The notes below the pieces were generated by a model. That model saw only the letters and a program-made list of their open reading frames with translations, had not been told where the DNA came from and did no database searches. From Bacteroidota bacterium (GTDB lineage: Bacteria; Bacteroidota; Bacteroidia; Bacteroidales; B39-G9), in NCBI GenBank assembly GCA_015222055.1, contig JADFUR010000066.1:1-64000 (forward strand): a stretch of 64,000 nucleotides of DNA, written 5' to 3'. The translations under genes were made by a program, and so were the position numbers. Of the stretch, positions 44,310-52,287 are shown one piece after another (position 1 is the stretch's first letter; every line of letters begins with the position of its first letter).

Positions 44310-45830
44310 TCAACCGCTATATTCTAAGAAAGAAATATTTTTCTTTCTTAGAATTAACAAATTATAATTATCATATACAATCTCAAAAATTTTAGAATTT
44401 CTATATTTATTCACTTCCCTTGCAAAATCATTTTTTACCAAAGGGTAAGTACTTCTTTTTTTACAAATTAGAATAATATATTTTGCATTTTTTACAATCG
44501 GAAAGTGATATATTTTTTCTCTAAACGCCAAGTGCGGTGCCAAGCAAGAACTAACAGAAATTATTTCATCCTCAGGAATATATCTAATTGCTTTATAAAT
44601 TTTAGAAAGATTTAAATTTGGTTGATAATGCCTTTTATTGTAAAATACCGTATTTGTTTTATCATACCATTTAGAGGTTCTGTTTTCAAGTTTAGAAAAA
44701 CTCATAAACAATGTTAATAATGTAATTCCTATTGCAATGATCTTTTGTTTTTTATATTTTTTTACACTTTGAATAAAATCAATCAAAATAAGGCTTAATA
44801 TTGGAACAAATTCAATAGAATATTGTCCATTTATACCCCAGAAACCATAATTATTGGATAAAAATTTTTGTGCAAATAATGGTATCATCATAAGTAAATA
44901 AACCGGCCTGAAAAATAAAAGAATACCTCCAGATGCAAGAATCATTAGGTATGTTTCAAGTTTAATTCCAGAATAAAGGTTGTCGGGAAGGGTGTTTCTA
45001 AAAAATATTGAAACAAAATAAGATGGGTTATGAATAATGTTTGAAAATATTTCTACAATTGAGCTTCCTAAATACGAATATCTACTAAATTGCAAATTAC
45101 TATTTACTCCTTGAAGTAAAGGCATAACAAAAAAAATAACAATTACTCCATAGACTATGCAAAAAACAGCAGCAGGTATTTCAAATTTAATATACTCTTT
45201 ACTATATTTTTTTCTGTTTTTTATCATTAAACCTATTATCACAAAGAACAACCAAATAGCCATAACTTCTTTACAAAAAAGAATTAAAATCAAGAATATA
45301 AAGGAATAAATTAATTTTCGTTTTTCAAGGTAATATATAAACCACATAACCAACATAGCCCCAATAACATTATTATGAAAGCCAACAGACAAAGCTGAAT
45401 ATATTCCCCAAATACTAAAAAAATGAATACAGACTATAAAGGGGATAATAGAATTATCATCAAATTTAAATTTAGCATATTTATAAGAGGCAAGCCCCCC
45501 CATAAGAATTGCAAATATTTGAATAATAAGTAAAGTGTATGAACCAAACAGATAATAAAAAGGTGAAAACAAAATAGTTATTAAAGAAAAATGTGTTCCA
45601 AGAAACAACATTTCTTTCCCAGAAATTCCTAATGTATAATATGCTTGTTTAAAATGTGAAAAATTAAAAATAGCATGATTGAACATCCCAAAATCGAGAG
45701 CACAAGTTCTTAATTGATAATGATTTACAATAGATATTGAGCCGAATATTATAGCAAATAATACAAATACTGATATTAGTTTTATATTATATTTTCGTTT
45801 TTTAATTTCTTTAGTTTTTTCAAAACACAT
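44310..45830 (-). CDS. DUF2079 polytopic membrane protein
   Basis: 506 residues with about nine membrane helices. The DUF2079 opening is present: CALDFGMFNHAIFNFSHFKQ (about 38-57) and GTHFSLITILFSPFYYLFG (about 78-96), the D-x-G-x-F and H-F-S motifs near the extracytoplasmic face that recall GT-C glycosyltransferases. A polar C-terminal domain follows (about 390-506: SVSSCLAPHLAFREKIYHFP). It likely transfers sugars from a lipid carrier outside the membrane, by family resemblance only. Neighbours are a GT2 ghost and a methyltransferase, fitting an eroding glycan locus. Confidence 0.8.
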   Translation of the reverse strand: MCFEKTKEIKKRKYNIKLISVFVLFAIIFGSISIVNHYQLRTCALDFGMFNHAIFNFSHFKQAYYTLGISGKEMLFLGTHFSLITILFSPFYYLFGSYTLLIIQIFAILMGGLASYKYAKFKFDDNSIIPFIVCIHFFSIWGIYSALSVGFHNNVIGAMLVMWFIYYLEKRKLIYSFIFLILILFCKEVMAIWLFFVIIGLMIKNRKKYSKEYIKFEIPAAVFCIVYGVIVIFFVMPLLQGVNSNLQFSRYSYLGSSIVEIFSNIIHNPSYFVSIFFRNTLPDNLYSGIKLETYLMILASGGILLFFRPVYLLMMIPLFAQKFLSNNYGFWGINGQYSIEFVPILSLILIDFIQSVKKYKKQKIIAIGITLLTLFMSFSKLENRTSKWYDKTNTVFYNKRHYQPNLNLSKIYKAIRYIPEDEIISVSSCLAPHLAFREKIYHFPIVKNAKYIILICKKRSTYPLVKNDFAREVNKYRNSKIFEIVYDNYNLLILRKKNISFLEYSG

Positions 45831-45848
45831 AACAAAAAAAATTATTAA

Positions 45849-46031
45849 TTATGAGAAATCTTTAGAATATTCTTTTACAACAGCATACGAATTATCTGTT
45901 GAAAAATCATCAACAATAATTATTTCCACTTTTTTTACAAAATCAGGATAAGAGATACTATTAAGTTCTTTTAAAACTTCTTTAATTAAATTCTCTTGTA
46001 TGGGTAATTATATTTTAAACAAAAATGGCAT
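45849..46031 (-). pseudogene. Fragment of a GT2 family glycosyltransferase
   Basis: Leftward: a start MPFLFKI, an in-frame stop, then LPIQENLIKEVLKELNSI and VEIIIVDDFSTDNSYAVVKE. This is the N-terminal nucleotide-binding start of a GT2 enzyme (I-x-P-x-YNE-x-ENL, then IVDD-S-D-S). The YNE triplet is missing, a stop interrupts the first strand, and the gene breaks off after about 60 codons (EYSKDFS-stop). It sits directly upstream of the DUF2079 gene, so a lipid-linked sugar donor enzyme was probably lost here. Confidence 0.75.
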
Positions 46032-46063
46032 GATTTTTATAATAAAAAGATAACTTCGTTAGG

Positions 46064-46915
46064 TCAATTTATTAATAACCAAAAAGAGCCCCCATGTGTT
46101 TCAATATTTTTACATTCTAAATTTTCCCAAATTGGCTTAAGAATCTCTTTCAGTTCAGAATCTTTGCTAATAAAATAATTAGGAAGTATTGGTTTGTATT
46201 TATCAATGTTTGCTAATAAATAAGCAGCTAACATATATTGCTCAGAATAAAATCTATTACACATAAATTGAGGATAATCATAGGGAAGATATATATCGTG
46301 AATATGAACAATAACACCTTTAGGTATTTTTGGAAATATTTCAGTAAAAAAAACTGTAGCATCCGAATTTGGCAATATCCTATGTGAATTATCAATAAAC
46401 AAGATATCATTTGGCTTTAAATCAAAAATAAACTCAAAATCAGATTTCTCAAGAGGTTTTCTAATTATTTCGTCAGAAATTTGATCAATTTCTGCTCTGG
46501 GATAAGGATCTAAAGAAGTGATTTTTGTACTTAACGAGTTGTCTTTAATTGCTTTATATGCAACTTTTGTTGAATAGCCGGAACCTATCTCAACATAATG
46601 TTTTGGCTTAAATTTATTAATAAGTGAATAAAGTGCGACAATATCTAATCCCGGCAAGAAACCATTGTTCCAACACGGATTAATATTATTTGTTTCTTCA
46701 TCACAAACTTTGATAGAAGAAAAAATATCTTTATAATTTAAAAATTCTTTTAACAGGGCTGAATAATCATTTTTATATCTGTCAATTAAGTTATATAGAA
46801 TTTCGTGTGGCGGTTTACCATGCCCAAAACGAGCTTCGAATTTAACAGGATATTCTAAAAATAGGGTTTGGTAATGTGGAGATAAAAATTTGTATATTTT
46901 TTTTACTAAATTCAT
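46064..46915 (-). CDS. Class I SAM-dependent methyltransferase (Methyltransf_24-like)
   Basis: 283 residues. The SAM-binding loop is HYVEIGSGYSTKVAYKAI (about 100-117), the following acidic strand SLDPYPRAE (about 132-140), and the motif-IV region DILFIDNSHRI (about 170-180) with VIVHIHDIYLPYDYP (about 198-212). The long N-terminal helical part (PVKFEARFGHGKPPHEILY) is seen in methyltransferases of polysaccharide loci. It probably modifies a sugar or lipid-linked glycan in the cytoplasm. It is leftward with the GT2 ghost and DUF2079 gene. Confidence 0.82.
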   Translation of the reverse strand: MNLVKKIYKFLSPHYQTLFLEYPVKFEARFGHGKPPHEILYNLIDRYKNDYSALLKEFLNYKDIFSSIKVCDEETNNINPCWNNGFLPGLDIVALYSLINKFKPKHYVEIGSGYSTKVAYKAIKDNSLSTKITSLDPYPRAEIDQISDEIIRKPLEKSDFEFIFDLKPNDILFIDNSHRILPNSDATVFFTEIFPKIPKGVIVHIHDIYLPYDYPQFMCNRFYSEQYMLAAYLLANIDKYKPILPNYFISKDSELKEILKPIWENLECKNIETHGGSFWLLIN

Positions 46916-46956
46916 AATATTTATTTTTTTTAAAGATAAAAGAATATAATCATAAT

Positions 46957-46994
46957 ACTAAAAAAAGGGAACAAAATTTGCTCCCTTTTTTAGT
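46957..46994. terminator. T-flanked hairpin in a divergent intergenic region
   Basis: ACTAAAAAAAGGGA (46957-46970) pairs with TCCCTTTTTTAGT (46982-46994), one bulged A, 11-base loop. A/T runs on both sides make it terminator-like in either direction, yet both neighbouring genes point away from it. It could block antisense readthrough. A second small hairpin, CTTGCC-AATG-GGCAAG, follows at about 47031-47046. Confidence 0.4.
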
Positions 46995-47116
46995 ACTAGT
47001 CATACACAAAAAAAAACACTCACACAAACGCTTGCCAATGGGCAAGAAAAAAAAACTTAAAATTCAAGTCAAAAAACCAAACAAAAATTTAACCAATAAT
47101 GTTTTATAAAAAATAT

Positions 47117-47124
47117 TACTTTTG
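47117..47124 (+). promoter_or_regulatory. -7 box of the CotH module
   Basis: TACTTTTG matches TAnnTTTG exactly. It lies after the first possible ATG (47099) and 23 bases before the ATG at 47147, which favours the later start. Confidence 0.45.
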
Positions 47125-47146
47125 TATAATAATTATTCATTCAATT

Positions 47147-50104
47147 ATGATAAAGAAAATTAGAACTACTTTGCCCTTATTGTTTATTTTTTATTTTCTA
47201 TTGTTGCAAGCATGCCAAGAAAACAAAACAACAATTAAACAAGAACATTTTTTTTGCGATGCTGAAACAATAAGCTCTAATGGAAAATATTTTATATCAA
47301 ACAACATTCGTTTTAAAGCAAATAATGCGAGAAGTTCAGACTATGCACATTCCGGTAAATACTCAATAAAACTAGACCAGACCCAACAGCATGGAATGGC
47401 TCTTGAAATAACTGGAATAAAACATGAAGAGCATTACCGGGCAAGCGTTTGGCAATATGGCAATAATGGCATGTTGGTTGCTTCGAATTCCTCCTTTTGG
47501 GTGTCTGAGCGAAACAATAATCTTTCTGACACAATAGGTTGGCATAAAATTTCTATCGATTTTTTCATTCCTCCGCATAATGCAGAAAATAAAATAAAAA
47601 TTTATCTATGGAATCCGGATTCTGTTCCTTCATATTTTGATGATTTAAAAGTTGACAAAATACCTCCAAAACAATACCCTGAATATAGACAACAAGCATT
47701 ACGCATTTATGTTGACGAAAAAAACATATCAAACTTAAAAGAAAAAAGAAAAAAAGCTTTTGAGAAAAAAATTCTTGAAACAGACGACAGCAGTTATGTT
47801 AATGCAATAGTTTTTTGGGGAGGCAAAGACATGAAAGCAGAAATTCGATTAAAGGGAGATTGGCTTGATCATCTAAGAGGCGATAAATGGTCGTTCAGAA
47901 TAAAACTTAAAAAGAAAAAAACATGGAAAGGCATGCGAACTTTTTCTATACAAACTCCCGAAGCCCGTTATTTTATTGATGAATGGATGGCACACAAAAT
48001 TTTCGAAAAAGAAGGTCTTTTAACAACCAGATATAATTTTATTCCTGTATATCTGAATAACAAAAACCTTGGCTTATATGTATATGAAGAACATTTTGAG
48101 AAGCAACTTGTTGAAAACAAAAGACGACGAGAAGGACCAATTTTAAAATTATCAGAGAACCAACTGTGGGCTTCACGTATAGCAAAACAAGAAAACAACT
48201 TCCCTTCATTTGAAGCCAGCAAGATAACTGCTTTTAAAAGTAGCCGTATTCTTAAAAATTCTACTTTGCTTAATAATTTTATTGATGCACAAAACCTAGT
48301 TTTTGAATACAAATATGCAACAAATAAAGCTTCTGAAATATTTGATGTTGATAAACTAGCAAAATATTTTGCTCTAGCTGACTTAACTCGTGCTTATCAT
48401 GGTTTAATTTGGCACAACCAGCGTTTTTATTACAATCCGGTAATTTCGAAACTTGAATTTATTCCTTTCGATTGCTATTGCGACAAAGGTGTTATGCAAT
48501 GGACAAACCGACCAATTTATGGCAATTACAATATTGGGAATGTAAGAAGACAAAACAATGGGGTTTTTATGATTGACTATCTGTTTTCAGATAAAACATT
48601 TGTGAAAAAATATTTTTTTTATCTTCAAAAATATTCTAGTAAAAAATATCTTAATTCAATTTTTGCAAAATTTAAAACAGATATAAAAAACAATGAAGCT
48701 CTTATTCAAAAAGAATTTACCGACTATAAATATGATTATAATTTTCTTACAAAAAATGCTTTTGAAATAAGAAAATCTCTACCTGAATACAAACAAAAAG
48801 TTAAAAAAAATTACTTCAATTTTATTAATAAGGTTGATACTGTTAAACAAAAAGAATACAAGGCTCAGTATGATAAAGCTTTGCCTTCTTGCTTTATTAA
48901 TGCATATAGCGAACAAACAAACAAAGTAAGCATAACGAATTATTACCCCGGCGACATTGAGCTTGTTGGCATCAGTAATAATCAAAAATTAATTACCACT
49001 CTATTCAAGCCAAAAGTATTAATAAACTCATATAATGATTCGTTGCACCAAACAACAATTAATGTTGACACTAGTATTGCAAAATATTTATTTTTTGTTG
49101 TTAAAGGAGAATCCGACATTTTTAATATCCCAATTTTTCAATGGCAATCGCCCAAAAAATGCAATCCTCAACAAAAACTAACGAATAACAATGATTTTAA
49201 AAGAAATCGAATTTTTCATATTTCAAAAAAGAAAAATTTAATTGTGAAAGCCGGTAATTACACAATTAAAAATCGCATTATTATACCTGCAGGTTATAAA
49301 GTTATTTTCAAAGCAGGTGCAAACCTAAATTTCATTAACCATTCATTTTTCTTATCATACTCACCTGTTTTTATGCAGGGTCTGCGAAAACACCCTGTTA
49401 CTATTAAATCAACCGATGGAACAGCAATGGGTTTTACCGTTTTACAGGCAAAAGAAAAATCGTTTATTAAAGATGCTGTTTTTGAGAACCTAAACACCCT
49501 AAATTACAACAATTGGAAATTAACAGGCTCGGTTACCTTTTATGAATCAGATGTTGAAATAACAAGTTCGTTGTTTAACCACAACAACTGCGAAGATGCC
49601 TTAAACATTGTTCGTTCAAATTTCTTTGTTCATAATTCTTCGTTTGACAATATTTTTGCTGATGCTTTTGATTCTGATTTTTCAAAAGGCAAAGTTTTAA
49701 AAACTTTTTTCTCTTATATTGGGAACGATGCAATAGATTTTTCAGGCAGCAATATTATTATTGACGATTGCGAAATAATAAATGCCAGCGACAAGGGCAT
49801 TAGTGGTGGAGAAAATTCACAATTAAGAATCAATAATGTTAACATATTAAACTCAAATATTGCATTTGCATCAAAAGATTATTCTTTTCTTGATATTACG
49901 TCTTCGTCTATTACGAACTGTAATTATGGCATTGTAATTTATAAGAAAAAGCCCGAATACGAACCGGCATCAGTTAAAGTAGACAAATTAAAACATCTTA
50001 ATATCAATAAATTATATTTAATTGAAAAAAAATCTAAGTTAATATCAAAAAACGATACTACCTTTGGTTTTGAGAAACATGTGTTTGAAAAACTTTATAA
50101 TTAA
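47147..50104 (+). CDS. CotH-kinase-domain lipoprotein with C-terminal beta-helix
   Basis: 985 residues from ATG 47147 (1001 from 47099). The later start gives a clean lipoprotein signal, TLPLLFIFYFLLLQAC. A beta-sandwich follows (about 25-165), then a CotH-like kinase domain (about 175-560: MKAEIRLKGDWLDHLRGDKW, NLGLYVYEEHFEKQLVENKR, FIPFDCYCDKGVMQW), and a right-handed beta-helix (about 740-960: ITSSLFNHNNCEDALNIVRS, SDKGISGGENSQLRINNVNI). CotH proteins are atypical kinases known from spore coats and other bacteria; substrates here are unknown. The protein is exported. The next gene overlaps its end. Confidence 0.85.
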   Translation: MIKKIRTTLPLLFIFYFLLLQACQENKTTIKQEHFFCDAETISSNGKYFISNNIRFKANNARSSDYAHSGKYSIKLDQTQQHGMALEITGIKHEEHYRASVWQYGNNGMLVASNSSFWVSERNNNLSDTIGWHKISIDFFIPPHNAENKIKIYLWNPDSVPSYFDDLKVDKIPPKQYPEYRQQALRIYVDEKNISNLKEKRKKAFEKKILETDDSSYVNAIVFWGGKDMKAEIRLKGDWLDHLRGDKWSFRIKLKKKKTWKGMRTFSIQTPEARYFIDEWMAHKIFEKEGLLTTRYNFIPVYLNNKNLGLYVYEEHFEKQLVENKRRREGPILKLSENQLWASRIAKQENNFPSFEASKITAFKSSRILKNSTLLNNFIDAQNLVFEYKYATNKASEIFDVDKLAKYFALADLTRAYHGLIWHNQRFYYNPVISKLEFIPFDCYCDKGVMQWTNRPIYGNYNIGNVRRQNNGVFMIDYLFSDKTFVKKYFFYLQKYSSKKYLNSIFAKFKTDIKNNEALIQKEFTDYKYDYNFLTKNAFEIRKSLPEYKQKVKKNYFNFINKVDTVKQKEYKAQYDKALPSCFINAYSEQTNKVSITNYYPGDIELVGISNNQKLITTLFKPKVLINSYNDSLHQTTINVDTSIAKYLFFVVKGESDIFNIPIFQWQSPKKCNPQQKLTNNNDFKRNRIFHISKKKNLIVKAGNYTIKNRIIIPAGYKVIFKAGANLNFINHSFFLSYSPVFMQGLRKHPVTIKSTDGTAMGFTVLQAKEKSFIKDAVFENLNTLNYNNWKLTGSVTFYESDVEITSSLFNHNNCEDALNIVRSNFFVHNSSFDNIFADAFDSDFSKGKVLKTFFSYIGNDAIDFSGSNIIIDDCEIINASDKGISGGENSQLRINNVNILNSNIAFASKDYSFLDITSSSITNCNYGIVIYKKKPEYEPASVKVDKLKHLNINKLYLIEKKSKLISKNDTTFGFEKHVFEKLYN

Positions 50105-50855
50105 TTTATTGAAAGAAATTAACGAAATATTAAGCACCTACGAATCTGTCTCTTTAAAAGAAATTGACAGAGTAAAGTTTATGAAAAGGACTGACACTAA
50201 ATTTGTTTTTCCTATTCAGAAACTTTCAAAAATTTTAAAAGACGCAAAACCCTTTTATTATATTTTAGAGATTGATAACAAACGAAGCTTAAAATATGAA
50301 ACGACATATTTTGATACCGATGATTTTTCAATGTATATTGCTCATCAAAACGGAAAATTAAATCGTTACAAAATAAGATCTCGTAAATATATCAACACAC
50401 AAGACAGCTTTTTAGAAATTAAATTTAAATCGAACAAAAACAAAACAATTAAGAAACGTATTAAAACTAATGATTTTTTTTCAGAAGCTTCTCGTGATTT
50501 TATTAAAAAAAATTCTCCCTATTCATTAAACGAGCTAAAAGCTAGGGTTGAAACAAAATTTTCGAGAATTACTCTGGTTAGCAACAAATTTGATGAACGA
50601 TTAACCATTGATTTTAATTTGTCTTTTGAAAATAATAAAAAAATTGATAAATTACCTTTCTTATCAATTGCAGAAGTTAAGCAAGAAAAATTTTCTTCTT
50701 CGTCTGAATTTATCAAAATATTAAAGAATTACGGAATTCGACAAATGTCATTAAGTAAATATTGCACAGGCATAAATTTATTATACAAAAATCTTAAACA
50801 GAATAGGTTTAAACCACGATTATTAACATTAAAAAAATTAAGTAATGATAGCTGA
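50064..50855 (+). CDS. VTC domain protein (polyphosphate polymerase-like)
   Basis: 263 residues from the ATG at 50064, overlapping CotH by 41 bases. A start at ATG 50079 or TTG 50109 would shorten it, and conservation begins only near ISLKEIDRVKFMKRTDTKF. The VTC tunnel motifs are clear: FMKRTDTKFVFP, YETTYFDTDDFSMY, NRYKIRSRKY, FLEIKFKSNKNKTIKKRI, LTIDFNLSF, LSIAEVKQEKFSS. In yeast the VTC fold makes polyphosphate from ATP. No membrane segment. Bacterial members often sit beside CotH and DUF4956 genes, as I recall and as here. Confidence 0.88.
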   Translation: MVLRNMCLKNFIINLLKEINEILSTYESVSLKEIDRVKFMKRTDTKFVFPIQKLSKILKDAKPFYYILEIDNKRSLKYETTYFDTDDFSMYIAHQNGKLNRYKIRSRKYINTQDSFLEIKFKSNKNKTIKKRIKTNDFFSEASRDFIKKNSPYSLNELKARVETKFSRITLVSNKFDERLTIDFNLSFENNKKIDKLPFLSIAEVKQEKFSSSSEFIKILKNYGIRQMSLSKYCTGINLLYKNLKQNRFKPRLLTLKKLSNDS

Positions 50856-51546
50856 AATATTGTTAAAACAGGCTAGTCTATTTGGAATAGAATTAATTAA
50901 CACCAAAGATTTCTTGGAACTTCTTATACGATTTTCTTTAAATCTTATAATAACCGTAATTATAGCTAGATACCTCTATTATTCAATTACAAAACGAAAA
51001 GATTATTTGTTCTCGTATGTTATTATAGGAACAATGACTTTTTTAATTTGTTACCTTTTGTCGAATGTTAAACTACAAATGGGATTTGCTTTGGGATTAT
51101 TTGCTGTGTTTGGAATTATTCGATACCGCACAAACCAGATACGAATAAAAGAAATGTCATATCTTTTCTTGATTATTGGAGTTTCGGTTATTAATGCTCT
51201 TGCAAACAAAAAAGTTAGTTATGCCGAATTAATTTTTACTAATGTGGCAGTAATTGGAATAACTTATTTTTTAGAAAATGTATGGCTTCTTAAGCATGAG
51301 ACAAGCAAAACAATTATTTATGAAAACATAAAATTAATTAAGCCACAAAAACGAAATTTATTAATTCAGGATCTTGAGAAACGAACAGGTTTAGTAATTA
51401 GTAGAATTGAAATTGGGAGAATTAATTTTTTAAAAGATACTGCCAGAATAAAAATCTTTTTCTTTCGTAGCGAGCAAAAAGACTGGAATGTGTTTGATGA
51501 AAATGAAGATGAAGAAAACATTCGTATTGATGATGACGATGATTAA
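50845..51546 (+). CDS. DUF4956 membrane protein
   Basis: 233 residues, overlapping the VTC gene by 11 bases. About four hydrophobic helices (30-150), including LALGLFAVFGIIRYRTNQI-like core (here GFALGLFAVFGIIRYRTNQI), the conserved F-G-I-I-R-Y-R-T stretch of DUF4956, then a soluble C-terminal domain with an acidic end (DENEDEENIRIDDDDD). Proposed as the membrane partner of VTC-domain proteins from gene neighbourhood only. It completes the three-gene module and is followed by a strong terminator. Confidence 0.88.
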   Translation: MIAEILLKQASLFGIELINTKDFLELLIRFSLNLIITVIIARYLYYSITKRKDYLFSYVIIGTMTFLICYLLSNVKLQMGFALGLFAVFGIIRYRTNQIRIKEMSYLFLIIGVSVINALANKKVSYAELIFTNVAVIGITYFLENVWLLKHETSKTIIYENIKLIKPQKRNLLIQDLEKRTGLVISRIEIGRINFLKDTARIKIFFFRSEQKDWNVFDENEDEENIRIDDDDD

Positions 51547-51552
51547 AAAAAA

Positions 51553-51576
51553 AGGCTGTCAAATATTTGACAGCCT
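51553..51576. terminator. Perfect 24-bp palindrome, bidirectional terminator
   Basis: AGGCTGTCAAAT (51553-51564) and ATTTGACAGCCT (51565-51576) form a perfect palindrome flanked by A and T runs, between the convergent DUF4956 and barrel-protein genes. The stem geometry with eight GC pairs fits intrinsic termination both ways. Confidence 0.85.
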
Positions 51577-51596
51577 GTAATTTTTTCGTATTTATA

Positions 51597-52070
51597 TTAA
51601 AAAATATATCTTACAGAAACAGCTCCAACATTGCCCCAAAAGCCTGAGTAACCAACAATATTTAATGCCGGTTTCCAATCTAAACTTATGTTAATTGGAA
51701 TTTCTTTAATATTATATTCTATTCCTAAAACACCATCAACACCAATAACTGTGTAGCTTTCGTTATCGCTAGCCCAATTAACATTACTACCATCCCAAAA
51801 ACCGATATGTGCTCCAGCACCATAATACCAATTTAAACGAGGCGTTTTGAATGCCTGTTTGTGAATTTCATACAATGCAGTAATATTAAACCCTTGCCAA
51901 CGAGTTGACAATATGCCTTCATAAGCAATATTTTTACTAACAAACTGTTTTGCTGTTAAGCCATTTGCCATACCACCTCTTACACCAATAGCGGTTTTAT
52001 AATCTTGTGCATTTGCTGAAAAACCACCAATTAAAATTACTGAAAATAATAACAAAACAAATTTTTTCAT
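51597..52070 (-). CDS. Small outer-membrane beta-barrel protein
   Basis: 157 residues. Signal peptide ends in SANA-QDY (cleavage near 22). The mature part alternates hydrophobic and polar residues with glycine and aromatic girdles (GVRGGMANGLTAKQF, YYGAGAHIGFWDG) and ends VRYIF, a barrel-type C-terminus. This pattern is common for small Bacteroidota outer-membrane proteins of unknown role. It is downstream of lon, same direction, 217 bases away; a 28-bp palindrome lies between. Confidence 0.78.
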   Translation of the reverse strand: MKKFVLLLFSVILIGGFSANAQDYKTAIGVRGGMANGLTAKQFVSKNIAYEGILSTRWQGFNITALYEIHKQAFKTPRLNWYYGAGAHIGFWDGSNVNWASDNESYTVIGVDGVLGIEYNIKEIPINISLDWKPALNIVGYSGFWGNVGAVSVRYIF

Positions 52071-52244
52071 ACGTTCATTTTTTAATTATTAATTTATAAA
52101 AAACAATGATGAATCAGATTGTCCTGATTTTTGCAAAAAAAACACTTATAACAAATAAATTAATTATTCCTTTATTGAAAAGTCAGAACAAATAATGGGA
52201 ACCTTCTGATTAACACGTAGATTCACGTTATAATTATAACATAT

Positions 52245-52272
52245 ATACAAATATAAACGTTTATATTTGTAT
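52245..52272. promoter_or_regulatory. Perfect 28-bp AT-rich palindrome downstream of lon
   Basis: The sequence from ATACAAATATAAAC (52245-52258) to its exact complement (52259-52272) is perfect over 28 bases; a second palindrome, GTTATAATTATAAC (52227-52240), is next to it. The larger one contains TATATTTG on both strands, i.e. a -7-type box pointing each way, and could be a promoter/operator for the barrel gene or the end of lon mRNA. Confidence 0.45.
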
Positions 52273-52287
52273 TCGCCTAAAAAACAT

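Noticed and set aside
47099..47146. First ATG (47099) as start of the CotH gene
   Set aside because: It lies upstream of the likely -7 promoter box and would bury the lipoprotein signal behind 16 extra residues.
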